From Oscillospiraceae bacterium (lineage in GTDB: Bacteria > Bacillota > Clostridia > Oscillospirales > Ruminococcaceae): a stretch of 64,000 bases of DNA. The first letter of the stretch is position 1, and every line of letters starts with the position of its first letter. The stretch is from positions 79,152 to 143,151 of the forward strand of contig JAFQIY010000035.1 of assembly GCA_017415165.1 (NCBI GenBank). The letters are read 5' to 3'. The notes below the pieces were generated by a model that did no database searches, had not been told where the DNA came from, and worked only from the letters and a program-made list of their open reading frames with translations. Both the position numbers and the translations under genes were made by a program. Shown here in pieces: positions 35,683-44,310 of this stretch.

Positions 35683-35714
35683 AATTGCGAATTGCGCATT
35701 GCGCATTACGAATT
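35683..35714 (-). repeat. 32-bp heptad repeat, copy f
   Basis: Words AATTGCG, AATTGCG, CATTGCG, CATTACG, then AATT, overlapping the argC stop codon. Confidence 0.9.
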
Positions 35715-36660
35715 AAACCAGCCCTGTTGTTTCGTCAATCCCCATCATAATATTCATACACTGTACAGCCGCACCGCTTGCACCCTTACCGAGGTTGTCA
35801 AGACGTGAGCAAAGCAGGACGTGGTCGTCGTTGCCGAAAACGAAAATCTGCATAAGGTTTGTATTCTTCAAAGTATTAGCCGCAAGGAAACCGTCCTCTA
35901 AAACGCCCTCGCCCATAAACGGCATTACCTTTACGAAATTCTGTCCCTCGTAGTGCTGTGCCATAACCTCCCATACGTGCTGTGCGGAGGTTTTCTTTGC
36001 CATTGCACGGAGGTGAAGCGGAATGGAAACAACCATACCGTTGTAATAGTTGTCAACAATAGGATTGAAAATCGGCGGATAGGAAAGTCCCGAAATCGCC
36101 ATCATTTCCTTGATGTGCTTATGTGTTTTGCCCATAGAATACTGTCTTGGTGAGTTGTACTCGTCAGGCTTGTTGTCGCCCTCATAAACAGCGATAGCCT
36201 TCTTGCCTGCGCCGCTGTAGCCTGAAACTGCGTGGCAGATAATCGGGTGATAAGGTGCAATAAGCCCCTCCTGCACGATTGGATAAAGTGCCGCATTGAA
36301 GCCGCTTGCATAGCAACCAGGTACAGCCACTCTGTTGGAGTTTGCAATCTTGTTTCTGTGAGCCTTTGAAAGCTCAGGCAGACCGTATGCCCACGCAGGA
36401 TTTGTTCTGTGAGCTGTGGAAGCGTCGATAATTCTTGTATTCTTGTTTTCTACCAGTGAAACGGACTCAATAGCCGCCGCATCAGGCAGACAGAGGAAAG
36501 TGAAATCCGACTCATTTATAAGACGCTTTCTTTCCAGTGCACTCTTTCTTAAATCCTCGTCAATTTTAAGAATTTCAACATCTGTTCTGTCCTTGAATCG
36601 CTCAATAATTTTAAGTCCCGTAGTGCCTTCCTGACCGTCTATAAAAATCTTGTATGCCAT
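35713..36660 (-). CDS. argC: N-acetyl-gamma-glutamyl-phosphate reductase (type 2)
   Basis: Enzyme of 315 residues that reduces N-acetylglutamyl phosphate with NADPH. The cofactor loop is FIDGQEGTTGLKI and the catalytic cysteine lies in VAVPGCYASGF. It is the short, type 2 form (about 310 residues rather than 345). It is the first gene of the argC-J-B-D-F series and has a palindromic operator candidate upstream. Confidence 0.96.
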   Translation of the reverse strand: MAYKIFIDGQEGTTGLKIIERFKDRTDVEILKIDEDLRKSALERKRLINESDFTFLCLPDAAAIESVSLVENKNTRIIDASTAHRTNPAWAYGLPELSKAHRNKIANSNRVAVPGCYASGFNAALYPIVQEGLIAPYHPIICHAVSGYSGAGKKAIAVYEGDNKPDEYNSPRQYSMGKTHKHIKEMMAISGLSYPPIFNPIVDNYYNGMVVSIPLHLRAMAKKTSAQHVWEVMAQHYEGQNFVKVMPFMGEGVLEDGFLAANTLKNTNLMQIFVFGNDDHVLLCSRLDNLGKGASGAAVQCMNIMMGIDETTGLV

Positions 36661-36786
36661 TTCAATTCTTTCCTTTCGTTATTGTCGTCTATATAAAATG
36701 TAGTTTTATTATATAGTCCGCTTGTTAAATTTTATTGTATATTCTGTATATTGTTTATTAATTTATGCAATTATTCACCGATATTC

Positions 36787-36808
36787 TGCATATTCTGAAT
36801 TTTATGCA
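36787..36808. promoter_or_regulatory. candidate ArgR operator upstream of argC
   Basis: A 22-bp palindrome TGCATA-N10-TATGCA between argH and argC; it overlaps the argH stop codon. It matches the palindrome upstream of argG at 19 of 22 positions. TGAAT/ATTCA-like half sites nearby (36765-36785) resemble arginine boxes. The regulator itself is not in the window. Confidence 0.55.
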
Positions 36809-38178
36809 ATTGTACGGCGAATATATTCAATCTGAGTCTTTACAGACTCAGGTGCAGGACCGCCTGGTACTTTTCTCATATTCACGCAGGTTTCAAGGCT
36901 GATTGCCTCGTAAACGTCCTCCTCGAAGGTGTCGCAGAGTGCCTTGTATTCAGCGAGAGGAAGCTCCTCAAGAGTTGTACCCTTTTCGATACAGGTTGCA
37001 ACAAGTGTACCTGTAATCTTGTATGCGTCACGGAAAGGAAGTCCCTTCTTAACAAGGTAGTCAGCGCAGTCTGTAGCGTTGATGAAGCCCTTTGCCGCAG
37101 CCGCACGCATATTTTCACGGTTTACACGCATTGTCGCAAGCATAGGAATGAATGTTGTGATACAAAGCTTTACTGTGTCAATTGCGTCGAAAATTGCCTC
37201 CTTGTCCTCCTGCATATCCTTATTATACGCAAGAGAGAGCCCTTTCATCATAACAAGAAGTGTATTTAAATCTCCGTACACACGTCCTGTCTTGCCGCGG
37301 ATAAGTTCAGTAATATCAGGATTTTTCTTCTGCGGCATAATTGACGAGCCTGTTGAATAAGCGTCATCAAGCTCAATGAACTTGAATTCCCACGAGCACC
37401 ACATAACGATTTCCTCGGAGAAGCGGGAAAGGTGCATCATAAGGATAGAAAGTGCCGAGCAAAGCTCAATGCAGAAATCTCTGTCGGAAACGCCGTCAAG
37501 GCTGTTCTGTGTGATATCGTCAAAGCCGAGAAGTGCGGAAACCTGACGTCTGTCAATCGGATAGGTTGTAGAAGCAAGTGCACCGCTTCCGAGCGGCATA
37601 TAATTCATTCTCTTGTATGTGTCGGAAATTCTGCCCAAATCACGGACAAGCATATTTGCGTACGCCATAAGGTGGTGTGCAAAAGTGATTGGCTGTGCTC
37701 TCTGCAAGTGTGTGTAGCCGGGCATTACAGTGTTGAGATTATCCTCAGCAAGTGTGCAGATTGTTTCGATAAGCTCTCTTACCATCGGCACGATTTCCAT
37801 AATCTCGTCCTTGAGGTACATTCTGATATCAAGCGCAACCTGGTCGTTGCGGCTTCTTGCAGTGTGAAGTCTCTTGCCTGTGCCGCCGAGTCTTTCGGTG
37901 AGGACCTGCTCAACAAACATATGGATATCCTCAGCGTTAGGGTCAAACATAAGCTTGCCGCTGTCAATATCGTTGAGAATACCTGTAAGACCCTCAACAA
38001 TCTTCTCACTTTCGCTCTTGTCAATGATACCTGTATCGCCAAGCATTGTAGCGTGTGCAATCGAGCCGCGGATATCCTGCTTATACATTCTTGCGTCAAA
38101 GGAAATTGAAGAGTTGAAGTCATTTACACGCTTGTCAAGCTCCTTGGAAAAGCGTCCAGCCCACATTTTATCTGCCAT
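36802..38178 (-). CDS. argH: argininosuccinate lyase
   Basis: Enzyme of 458 residues of the fumarase/aspartase superfamily, releasing fumarate and arginine. The superfamily signature GSSIMPQKKNPD lies near residue 275; the active-site region GYTHLQRAQPITFAHH is also intact. It follows two lipoprotein genes that separate it from argG. Confidence 0.97.
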   Translation of the reverse strand: MADKMWAGRFSKELDKRVNDFNSSISFDARMYKQDIRGSIAHATMLGDTGIIDKSESEKIVEGLTGILNDIDSGKLMFDPNAEDIHMFVEQVLTERLGGTGKRLHTARSRNDQVALDIRMYLKDEIMEIVPMVRELIETICTLAEDNLNTVMPGYTHLQRAQPITFAHHLMAYANMLVRDLGRISDTYKRMNYMPLGSGALASTTYPIDRRQVSALLGFDDITQNSLDGVSDRDFCIELCSALSILMMHLSRFSEEIVMWCSWEFKFIELDDAYSTGSSIMPQKKNPDITELIRGKTGRVYGDLNTLLVMMKGLSLAYNKDMQEDKEAIFDAIDTVKLCITTFIPMLATMRVNRENMRAAAAKGFINATDCADYLVKKGLPFRDAYKITGTLVATCIEKGTTLEELPLAEYKALCDTFEEDVYEAISLETCVNMRKVPGGPAPESVKTQIEYIRRTIA

Positions 38179-38190
38179 AATAATTCTCCT

Positions 38191-39384
38191 TTATTCGTTT
38201 TCTTCAAAATCTATATTTTCCAAATCAAATTCTTCGCCGTCAAAGGTTACGTCAGCCGTAATTTTCGGCATACACTCATACATCATCCACGACGTACTCG
38301 GTGAAGCACTCAATTTAACCCTGTTGCCGTCAAACTCAAAGCCAATCATATTACCGAAGCTGATTTCATCAATACCGTCAGGGTAAGCCTTAGCCGTGCT
38401 TGTGGAATAAATCTCATCCGTGCCGTAAGCCGCAAAATCAAGCCAGTCGTTTTCACTGTCTATGTAGTAATTTACATACTCATCAATCAGCGACTCAGCG
38501 TCAAGCCTGTGTGCCGTGAAGTGTCCGTCGCCGCCTTTTTCGTACACAACCAACTCGGAAATACTGAAACCCGTACCCGAACCGATGTAGTAGTCCACCA
38601 CAAGTTCGTCATCACCGTCATTGTCGATATCCATCCACTCTGCATTCGGGAGCATACTTCTCGGAGTCAGCCAGTTCTGCTCAAACTCGTCGATTACATT
38701 GCCCTGCTCAATAATAATCAGCGGCTCGGTTTCGTCGGGGTAAACCCCGTAAATTCTTGTGTTGTCAGCCTCGGCAATCAGAACAGCGTGCTTTGTGAAT
38801 TCCATCTCCGTATCCGACTCATCGAACCTGTAATTCGGGTCAAGCACATATCCGCTGGGCGAGGTGCTCCCGTTCAGCTGAATTTCCGTTTCAGTTTCGT
38901 CAGCATTCTGAACTGGCTTTTGGGTCTTCTGTTTAGGCACGCCGATTTTCTTCATCACGTCCTCGGAAACCCTTGTGTAATCGTATGTATGTTCATCGGT
39001 AATCCAGTAAAGCGTTTCGCCGTCGCTGCTCAGCTCAAGCTTTGCAAACGCATCCTCACCGTTATTGTCAATTTTAATCATCAGTTCCTCAAAGGAATAT
39101 TCCGTCGGTTCATAGGTTTTTATCTGCCACTCGGCAAAATCACATTCGTGCCAAAGATAATTATAATTATCTGTAAATTCAAGCACCGAAACCGCCGCAT
39201 TTTCCTCAGCAACCGTCTTTTCAAACAGCTCAATATCGTCCGTCCAGTAGCCCACCAGCGAAGCCTGCAATGCGTTCTCCGCCTCGGTGTAGTCCACCTG
39301 CTCCTCCTTTGAGCAAGCCGTGAGCATAAGTGCTGCCATTATCACAGACAGCACCAGTGCCGCTGTTTTTTTATCATTAATCAA
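38191..39384 (-). CDS. secreted lipoprotein of unknown function
   Basis: Protein of about 397 residues with a lipoprotein signal peptide (INDKKTAALVLSVIMAALM, lipobox LTAC). The rest is acidic with an FG-GAP-like stretch (MDIDNDGDDELVVDYYIG, near residue 250), suggesting a beta-propeller or calcium-binding blade. I prefer the TTG at 39384, only 7 nt after the stop of the previous gene, which implies translational coupling. It lies between argG and argH. Function unknown. Confidence 0.75.
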   Translation of the reverse strand: MINDKKTAALVLSVIMAALMLTACSKEEQVDYTEAENALQASLVGYWTDDIELFEKTVAEENAAVSVLEFTDNYNYLWHECDFAEWQIKTYEPTEYSFEELMIKIDNNGEDAFAKLELSSDGETLYWITDEHTYDYTRVSEDVMKKIGVPKQKTQKPVQNADETETEIQLNGSTSPSGYVLDPNYRFDESDTEMEFTKHAVLIAEADNTRIYGVYPDETEPLIIIEQGNVIDEFEQNWLTPRSMLPNAEWMDIDNDGDDELVVDYYIGSGTGFSISELVVYEKGGDGHFTAHRLDAESLIDEYVNYYIDSENDWLDFAAYGTDEIYSTSTAKAYPDGIDEISFGNMIGFEFDGNRVKLSASPSTSWMMYECMPKITADVTFDGEEFDLENIDFEENE

Positions 39385-39391
39385 TTCCTGT

Positions 39392-40879
39392 TCACTCTCT
39401 TTCAGGCACAATTTTTCCGCCCTGTGCAGCAAACTCGTCTGCCTGTTCCTTCGGGATAATCTGTCCGTAATCGCTTATATAAGTAATTGCCGAACCATAA
39501 AGCGGAGAGATATCGCTGATTTCACAGCAATCCACACCAAGCCGTGTTATATTACCCAATGAAGCAAGCTTTGCAAAATCAATGTTGCTGTAATCATAAA
39601 GGGATAAGTAGCTTGCCATCGGAAAAAGGGAGATAAACTCATAGTCGCCGTCAGTAAGCTCCTTCTTTGTGAGAGCATCAGTGGGAATTGAATCCATAAT
39701 GCTCAGATATTCCTCACCCCTATAGCTGATAATATCAATCGATGTATATTCCGAAGAAGCAATCCCCTCAAAAAGAGCCTTGCCCTCGTCATTCAGATGC
39801 GGAAGAAGCTCATCAATCGGAACCTCCATAAGTCTTATACCGTCAGCATAGCTGCCATATTCATACGGTGCAATATAAAAACCGACACTGCCGTCTTTCA
39901 GGTTAAACCTTTTATCAGCCACGCAGTAGCCGATTATATAATCGCCATTTTCATCAATTCCGCATTCAATCGTATCCATATAGCTGTTATCCGCATTCTT
40001 CATTGTTTCAACAAACGATGCGTACTCACTCAGCTCTGTGTCATTGTACAGTACCCGTGTTATAAACATCGAATCATAGATTCTCGCCATATATTTCTCG
40101 GCAACGGCATCCTTGTCAGCAATCATTTCCGAAAGCCTGATAAGCTCACCTGTCCTGAGGTCAAACATCATAGGAACAGGCAGTGTGTAGCCGTGCGCCG
40201 CACCTGCACTATATGAAAAATCATACACCGTAAGCGAAAGGATATTGCCGCTCACCGAATCAATCTCAAAGCTGATTTCACGCATATTCTTTGTTACAGT
40301 ATGCTCGTAGAATTCCGCGGTTTCCTCATCATATTCACCATCGGAATTGTAGCACATTCTTTCTGCCTCAGCCTTTTCATATTCATACGCCTCATCAGCG
40401 TAATCCTTCAGATACCGGTTGATTTTTTCGCATACGACTTCATCTCCGCCGGTAAATACGGGATACTCCGCATTATATGCCGTAATATCCAGACCGCTTT
40501 CATCAGTGAACACTTCTTCTGTATATTCCTCTATCCACTTAATGTCTGAATTCAGAGAAACCCTGCCGACTGTACACAGCGGATAACTGTCATAACGCTC
40601 GCTTATCGGGAAAACCGTCGGTCGTTCACTTCCGTCATGCGGTTCTTCTTCAATCGGCTCCTCCTCGGTAACTGTCACCGTTGTTTTTTCTTCAAACGCT
40701 GTTGTATCTGCCGTTGTAATCTCTGTCTCATAAGCCGTTGTTGTAACCTCTGTCTCAGAAACCGTTGTAACCTGCTCAGTTTCGCTAACCGCTTCATTGC
40801 CGCCATTGCCGCAGGCAGTAAGCATTATCGCCGTCAATATAGCCAAAAACAAGGCTGTTTTCCTGCCCAAAACCGTCAC
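39392..40879 (-). CDS. lipoprotein with DUF3298-like domain
   Basis: Protein of about 495 residues with a lipoprotein signal (RKTALFLAILTAIM, lipobox LTAC) then a Thr/Glu-rich linker. The middle resembles DUF3298/RsiV-type extracellular domains (FSYSAGAAHGYTLPVPMMFD, then LRTGELIRLSEM). The last 70 residues look like one or two leucine-rich-type repeats (ITRLGVDCCEISDISPLYG). The GTG at 40879 follows AAGGA. It begins about 100 nt after argG; a hairpin lies between. Confidence 0.75.
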   Translation of the reverse strand: MTVLGRKTALFLAILTAIMLTACGNGGNEAVSETEQVTTVSETEVTTTAYETEITTADTTAFEEKTTVTVTEEEPIEEEPHDGSERPTVFPISERYDSYPLCTVGRVSLNSDIKWIEEYTEEVFTDESGLDITAYNAEYPVFTGGDEVVCEKINRYLKDYADEAYEYEKAEAERMCYNSDGEYDEETAEFYEHTVTKNMREISFEIDSVSGNILSLTVYDFSYSAGAAHGYTLPVPMMFDLRTGELIRLSEMIADKDAVAEKYMARIYDSMFITRVLYNDTELSEYASFVETMKNADNSYMDTIECGIDENGDYIIGYCVADKRFNLKDGSVGFYIAPYEYGSYADGIRLMEVPIDELLPHLNDEGKALFEGIASSEYTSIDIISYRGEEYLSIMDSIPTDALTKKELTDGDYEFISLFPMASYLSLYDYSNIDFAKLASLGNITRLGVDCCEISDISPLYGSAITYISDYGQIIPKEQADEFAAQGGKIVPERE

Positions 40880-40911
40880 CCTTTCCTTACCCGAAAAACG
40901 AACAAAGGGGC

Positions 40912-40958
40912 GGGGCATAATTGCACTGAAAAAACCGTGCAACCATACCTTTCGCCCC
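40912..40958 (-). repeat. two-layer inverted repeat after argG
   Basis: Outer arms GGGGC (40912-40916) and GCCCC (40954-40958) enclose inner arms TTGCAC (40921-40926) and GTGCAA (40937-40942). It may weaken readthrough from argG into the lipoprotein genes. It lacks a clear U-tract, so I do not call it a terminator. Confidence 0.4.
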
Positions 40959-40976
40959 GAATATTATTCAAGAAAC

Positions 40977-42206
40977 TTACTTGTTGTTTCTCTTAGCGTC
41001 AAGCTTAGCCTTAACCTTGATTGGAAGACCAAAGAGGTTGATGAAGCCTGCGGAATCCTTCTGGTCGTAAACTTCGTCCTCGTCAAATGTAGCAACTTCC
41101 TCATCATAGAGTGTGTATGGAGAAGTTACGCCTGCGTTGATGATGTTGCCCTTGTAAAGCTTGAGCTTAACATCACCAGTAACTGTTTCCTGAGTCTTGT
41201 CAACGAAAGCGGAAAGAGCTTCACGGACAGGTGTGTACCACTGACCGTTGTAAACAATATCAGCAAAGTCGATAGCGAGCTTCTGCTTCATTCTCTGTGT
41301 AGCCTTGTCGAGAGTGATTGTTTCGAGAACATCGTGAGCGTGGTAAAGAATTGTTCCGCCGGGTGTTTCGTAAACGCCTCTTGACTTCATACCAACGAGA
41401 CGGTTTTCAACGATGTCAGCAAGACCGATACCGTTTGCACCGCCAAGCTCGTTGAGCTTCTTGATAACGGAAACGCCGTCCATTTCAACGCCGTCAACAG
41501 CTGTTGGAATACCCTTTTCAAAGTGGATTGTTACATATGTAGGCTTGTCAGGAGCCTGAAGTGGGGAAACGCCCAGTTCAAGGAAGCCTTCCTTCTCGTA
41601 CATTGGTTCATTTGCAGGGTCTTCAAGGTCAAGACCTTCGTGGGAAAGGTGCCAAAGGTTCTTATCCTTTGAGTAGTTTGTTTCTCTGTTAATCTTGAGA
41701 GGAATGTTGTGAGCCTCTGCGTAGTCGATTTCTTCATCTCTGGACTTGAGGTCCCAGATTCTCCAAGGAGCGATGATTTCCATATCAGGAGCAAAAGCCT
41801 TGATTGTAAGTTCAAATCTTACCTGGTCGTTACCCTTACCTGTGCAGCCGTGGCAGATAGCGTCAGCGCCTTCAGCGAGAGCGATTTCAACAATTCTCTT
41901 AGCAATGATAGGACGTGCAAAGGAAGTACCGAGGAGATACTTGCCCTCGTAAACAGCCTGAGCCTTGAGTGTTGGGAATACGAATTCTTCAACGAATTCC
42001 TTGTTGAGGTCTTCGATGTAGAGCTTGGAAGCACCTGTCTTGATAGCCTTTTCTTCGAGACCGTCAAGCTCTGTGCCCTGTCCAACGTCACCTGAAACAG
42101 CGATTACTTCACAGTTGTTGTAGTTTTCCTTGAGCCACGGAATGATGATAGAAGTATCAAGTCCGCCAGAGTAAGCAAGGACAACCTTTTTGATTTCTTT
42201 AGCCAT
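40977..42206 (-). CDS. argG: argininosuccinate synthase
   Basis: Enzyme of 409 residues that ligates citrulline and aspartate using ATP. The PP-loop SGGLDTS is at the N-terminus ([16 protein letters not shown]) and [14 protein letters not shown] follows near residue 115. ATG 42206 has GGAGG eight bases upstream. It has its own strong sigma-A promoter. Confidence 0.97.
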   Translation of the reverse strand: MAKEIKKVVLAYSGGLDTSIIIPWLKENYNNCEVIAVSGDVGQGTELDGLEEKAIKTGASKLYIEDLNKEFVEEFVFPTLKAQAVYEGKYLLGTSFARPIIAKRIVEIALAEGADAICHGCTGKGNDQVRFELTIKAFAPDMEIIAPWRIWDLKSRDEEIDYAEAHNIPLKINRETNYSKDKNLWHLSHEGLDLEDPANEPMYEKEGFLELGVSPLQAPDKPTYVTIHFEKGIPTAVDGVEMDGVSVIKKLNELGGANGIGLADIVENRLVGMKSRGVYETPGGTILYHAHDVLETITLDKATQRMKQKLAIDFADIVYNGQWYTPVREALSAFVDKTQETVTGDVKLKLYKGNIINAGVTSPYTLYDEEVATFDEDEVYDQKDSAGFINLFGLPIKVKAKLDAKRNNK

Positions 42207-42265
42207 AGTTAATTCCTCCATTATTTATACAGCTTTGAACTGTTTATTTTACAATTACAATCCTA

Positions 42266-42293
42266 ATTATACACCATTAATATGCTTTGTCAA
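42266..42293 (-). promoter_or_regulatory. sigma-A promoter of argG
   Basis: Minus strand consensus TTGACA at 42293-42288, 16-nt spacer, consensus TATAAT at 42271-42266. Start of transcription is expected near 42259, about 50 nt before the start codon. Confidence 0.85.
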
Positions 42294-42343
42294 GTGGTTT
42301 TTGCATATTTTTATAATTTTATTTGCCAATATTCATTATTCGG

Positions 42344-42365
42344 TGCATAATTTTAATTTTATGCA
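42344..42365. promoter_or_regulatory. candidate ArgR operator upstream of argG
   Basis: A 22-bp palindrome TGCATA-N10-TATGCA, matching 19 of 22 bases of the one before argC. It lies about 50 bp upstream of the argG -35 box. More TGCATA half-sites lie at 42302-42307 and 42373-42390, and an ATTCATTATTC stretch (42331-42341) resembles classical arginine-box halves. Confidence 0.55.
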
Positions 42366-42400
42366 ACTTTTATCTGCATATTTTGCATATATACACATTG

Positions 42401-43216
42401 TTATTCATTTTCAGCAGCAACATCAATCACCACAACCTCAGGCTGATTGAACACACGGGGCAGAATATTCTTGCACAGTCCACGGCTTACAACCATTTCA
42501 GTTGTGCCGTCAGCAAGGGTGTAGTGTCCCCCTGCGTGCTTCGGAAACACACCCTGATTAGGCGCATACAAACCATTCAGCAGAAACGGAATACGCACCT
42601 GACCGCCGTGAGCGTGACCGCACACAACAAGGTCAAAATTGTTGCCGCTGTACAAATCAACGTGGTCGGGACGGTGGGACATAAGCACCGTATATTTCTC
42701 CCCTGCCGCCTTTGCACAATCAGCAAACTGCGCACCATACATCTCATTATCAACGCCGCAGATACGGATTTCGCCGAAGTCAACGTATTCGCCCTCTAAA
42801 ATTTCCACACCGCACTCGTCAACAATTTTCTTGATATTGTCAACCTCACCCGACCATTCCTCGTGGTTGCCCGTGGTGTAATAACAAGGATACTTTTCTG
42901 CAAGCTGAGAAAGCAGCTCAATGCTGTTTTCGTGAGGACGGACGTCCTCGAAAATATCCCCCGCAAGCAGGATAACGTCAGGCTGCTGCCTGTCAACAAC
43001 GTCAAGCAAGACCTGCTGATTTGCACCGTAGCTGCTGCTGTGGAAATCGGTCAGCAGAACAATTCTCGTGTCCTCGGTAACCTTGTCCGTGACGAATTCG
43101 TAACGGGGCACGGTTATCCCCACATCGCAGGCAATCACCGCCAGTATCAGCAGCCAGCCGAGAATTATGTAGGTGACACGCTTCTCCCAGATTGATTTTT
43201 TTGCTTCTTTTGTCAT
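42401..43216 (-). CDS. membrane-anchored calcineurin-like phosphoesterase
   Basis: Protein of 271 residues: one N-terminal membrane helix, then a metallophosphoesterase domain with all metal-binding motifs: LLTDFHSS, LLAGDIFED, TTGNHEEWSG, MSHRPDHV and CGHAHGGQVRIP. It is close to the YkuE/YaeI type, whose substrates include phospholipid-like or cell-wall phosphates; the actual substrate here is unknown. The domain faces outside the membrane if the N-terminus is inside. Confidence 0.88.
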   Translation of the reverse strand: MTKEAKKSIWEKRVTYIILGWLLILAVIACDVGITVPRYEFVTDKVTEDTRIVLLTDFHSSSYGANQQVLLDVVDRQQPDVILLAGDIFEDVRPHENSIELLSQLAEKYPCYYTTGNHEEWSGEVDNIKKIVDECGVEILEGEYVDFGEIRICGVDNEMYGAQFADCAKAAGEKYTVLMSHRPDHVDLYSGNNFDLVVCGHAHGGQVRIPFLLNGLYAPNQGVFPKHAGGHYTLADGTTEMVVSRGLCKNILPRVFNQPEVVVIDVAAENE

Positions 43217-43249
43217 AGTTTTGTTTTCACCTTCAAAGTCACAGATTTA

Positions 43250-43957
43250 TTAATACATAAAATGTGCAATAATCATCGCTGCGATATTTGCTAAAAAAGT
43301 ACAGATAATCAACTTGATGACGATTGAATAACTGGAATTGGTTTCAATTTTTAATGTAGCAAGATAAAATCGGTGTTTTGCAATACGTCTTGCGTTATAA
43401 TGAAAATCCTGCATAACAGCAAACGCACGGTATTCACTGCCGAACATAAACCTTTCAGCAAACCTGTAAAACTTCAGCCGTTCTGCATAATACGCCCTTC
43501 TGATAACTCTGTTCTCCTCGAAATAATAATATTTGTCCTTGAGATAATCAAAAAATATATCAGACGTCATTTTCAGTTTAAGCCTGTCAAACCAATTGAT
43601 TTTGATATTCTGACTTTTAGTTAAAAAATCCTTGTATCGTTCTGACGGTTCAACATTGCCGTTTATAATTTCGTTTTTGAATTTAAGCATAAACACAGCG
43701 AGAAAATAATGTTCAAAATAATATTTCTGTTCCTCATAATTTGAGAAATCAGTGTTATCATATATTTCTTTCAAATATTCTGAAATCTGACTTTTTTCAA
43801 TTTTGTCAGAAATATTTTTGCATATTTTCTCCGTGTCAATTTCCAACATTCCTTCAAAAAATTCAAAAACAGGAGCCCAATTTTTATCTGTCATCAAATT
43901 ATAATTCCAAGATAGTTCATCTAATATTTTTATGTCTTTTGTTTTGGGTTTCAACAT
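43250..43957 (-). CDS. unknown protein with C-terminal membrane helix
   Basis: Protein of 235 residues rich in K, E, F, Y and I with one C-terminal hydrophobic segment (IVIKLIICTFLANIAAMII). The base composition is much more A/T rich than its neighbours, suggesting acquisition. It looks tail-anchored, with a helical cytosolic part. I do not recognise a family. ATG 43957 has GAGGTG upstream. Confidence 0.65.
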   Translation of the reverse strand: MLKPKTKDIKILDELSWNYNLMTDKNWAPVFEFFEGMLEIDTEKICKNISDKIEKSQISEYLKEIYDNTDFSNYEEQKYYFEHYFLAVFMLKFKNEIINGNVEPSERYKDFLTKSQNIKINWFDRLKLKMTSDIFFDYLKDKYYYFEENRVIRRAYYAERLKFYRFAERFMFGSEYRAFAVMQDFHYNARRIAKHRFYLATLKIETNSSYSIVIKLIICTFLANIAAMIIAHFMY

Positions 43958-44010
43958 TGCAAGCTATCACCTCAATTGTTGCAAACTTTATCTTTACCGC
44001 TATACATAGG

Positions 44011-44236
44011 CAGTGACTTCGTCACTGTTAGGAAATTTCTCTCTTGCAGAAATTTCCTCTTTTGAGGCGCCGCCTCAAAATTCACCTTTTAGATGCGCTT
44101 AAAGCACGCTCTGCGAAAACCAAACGTAAGCGTTTGGTTGCGAAGAAAGGATTTCGCTCTCCTGCTCAAAACAAACAAGTTTGTTTGCGACCAAAGGGCT
44201 TTGCCCTTTGGAAACCCACCACCTTTGAAAAGGTGG
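44011..44236 (+). repeat. hairpin-array element, half copy
   Basis: The 351-bp gap 43958-44308 is filled by seven near-perfect hairpins: 44011-44027 (7 bp), 44030-44058 (11 bp, loop CTCTTGC), 44060-44080 (9 bp, arm TTTTGAGGC), 44120-44137 (7 bp), 44172-44187 (7 bp), 44191-44211 (9 bp, arm CCAAAGGGC) and 44219-44236 (8 bp). Order, loops and linkers match one half of the element at 63543-64000, but several stems differ completely while remaining complementary. Confidence 0.75.
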
Positions 44237-44278
44237 ACGAAACTTTTCATCTGCCAACTTTATGAGTTTACTCAAACT

Positions 44279-44310
44279 AATTACGAATTACGCATTGCGC
44301 ATTACGAATT
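44279..44310 (-). repeat. 32-bp heptad repeat, copy g
   Basis: Words AATTACG, AATTACG, CATTGCG, CATTACG, then AATT, overlapping the stop codon of the purine nucleoside phosphorylase gene. Confidence 0.9.

Noticed and set aside
32432-35714. CRISPR-like array from the regularly recurring 32-bp repeats
   Set aside because: The repeats are separated by whole genes rather than 30-40 bp spacers, occur in both orientations, vary in word order, and no cas genes are near.
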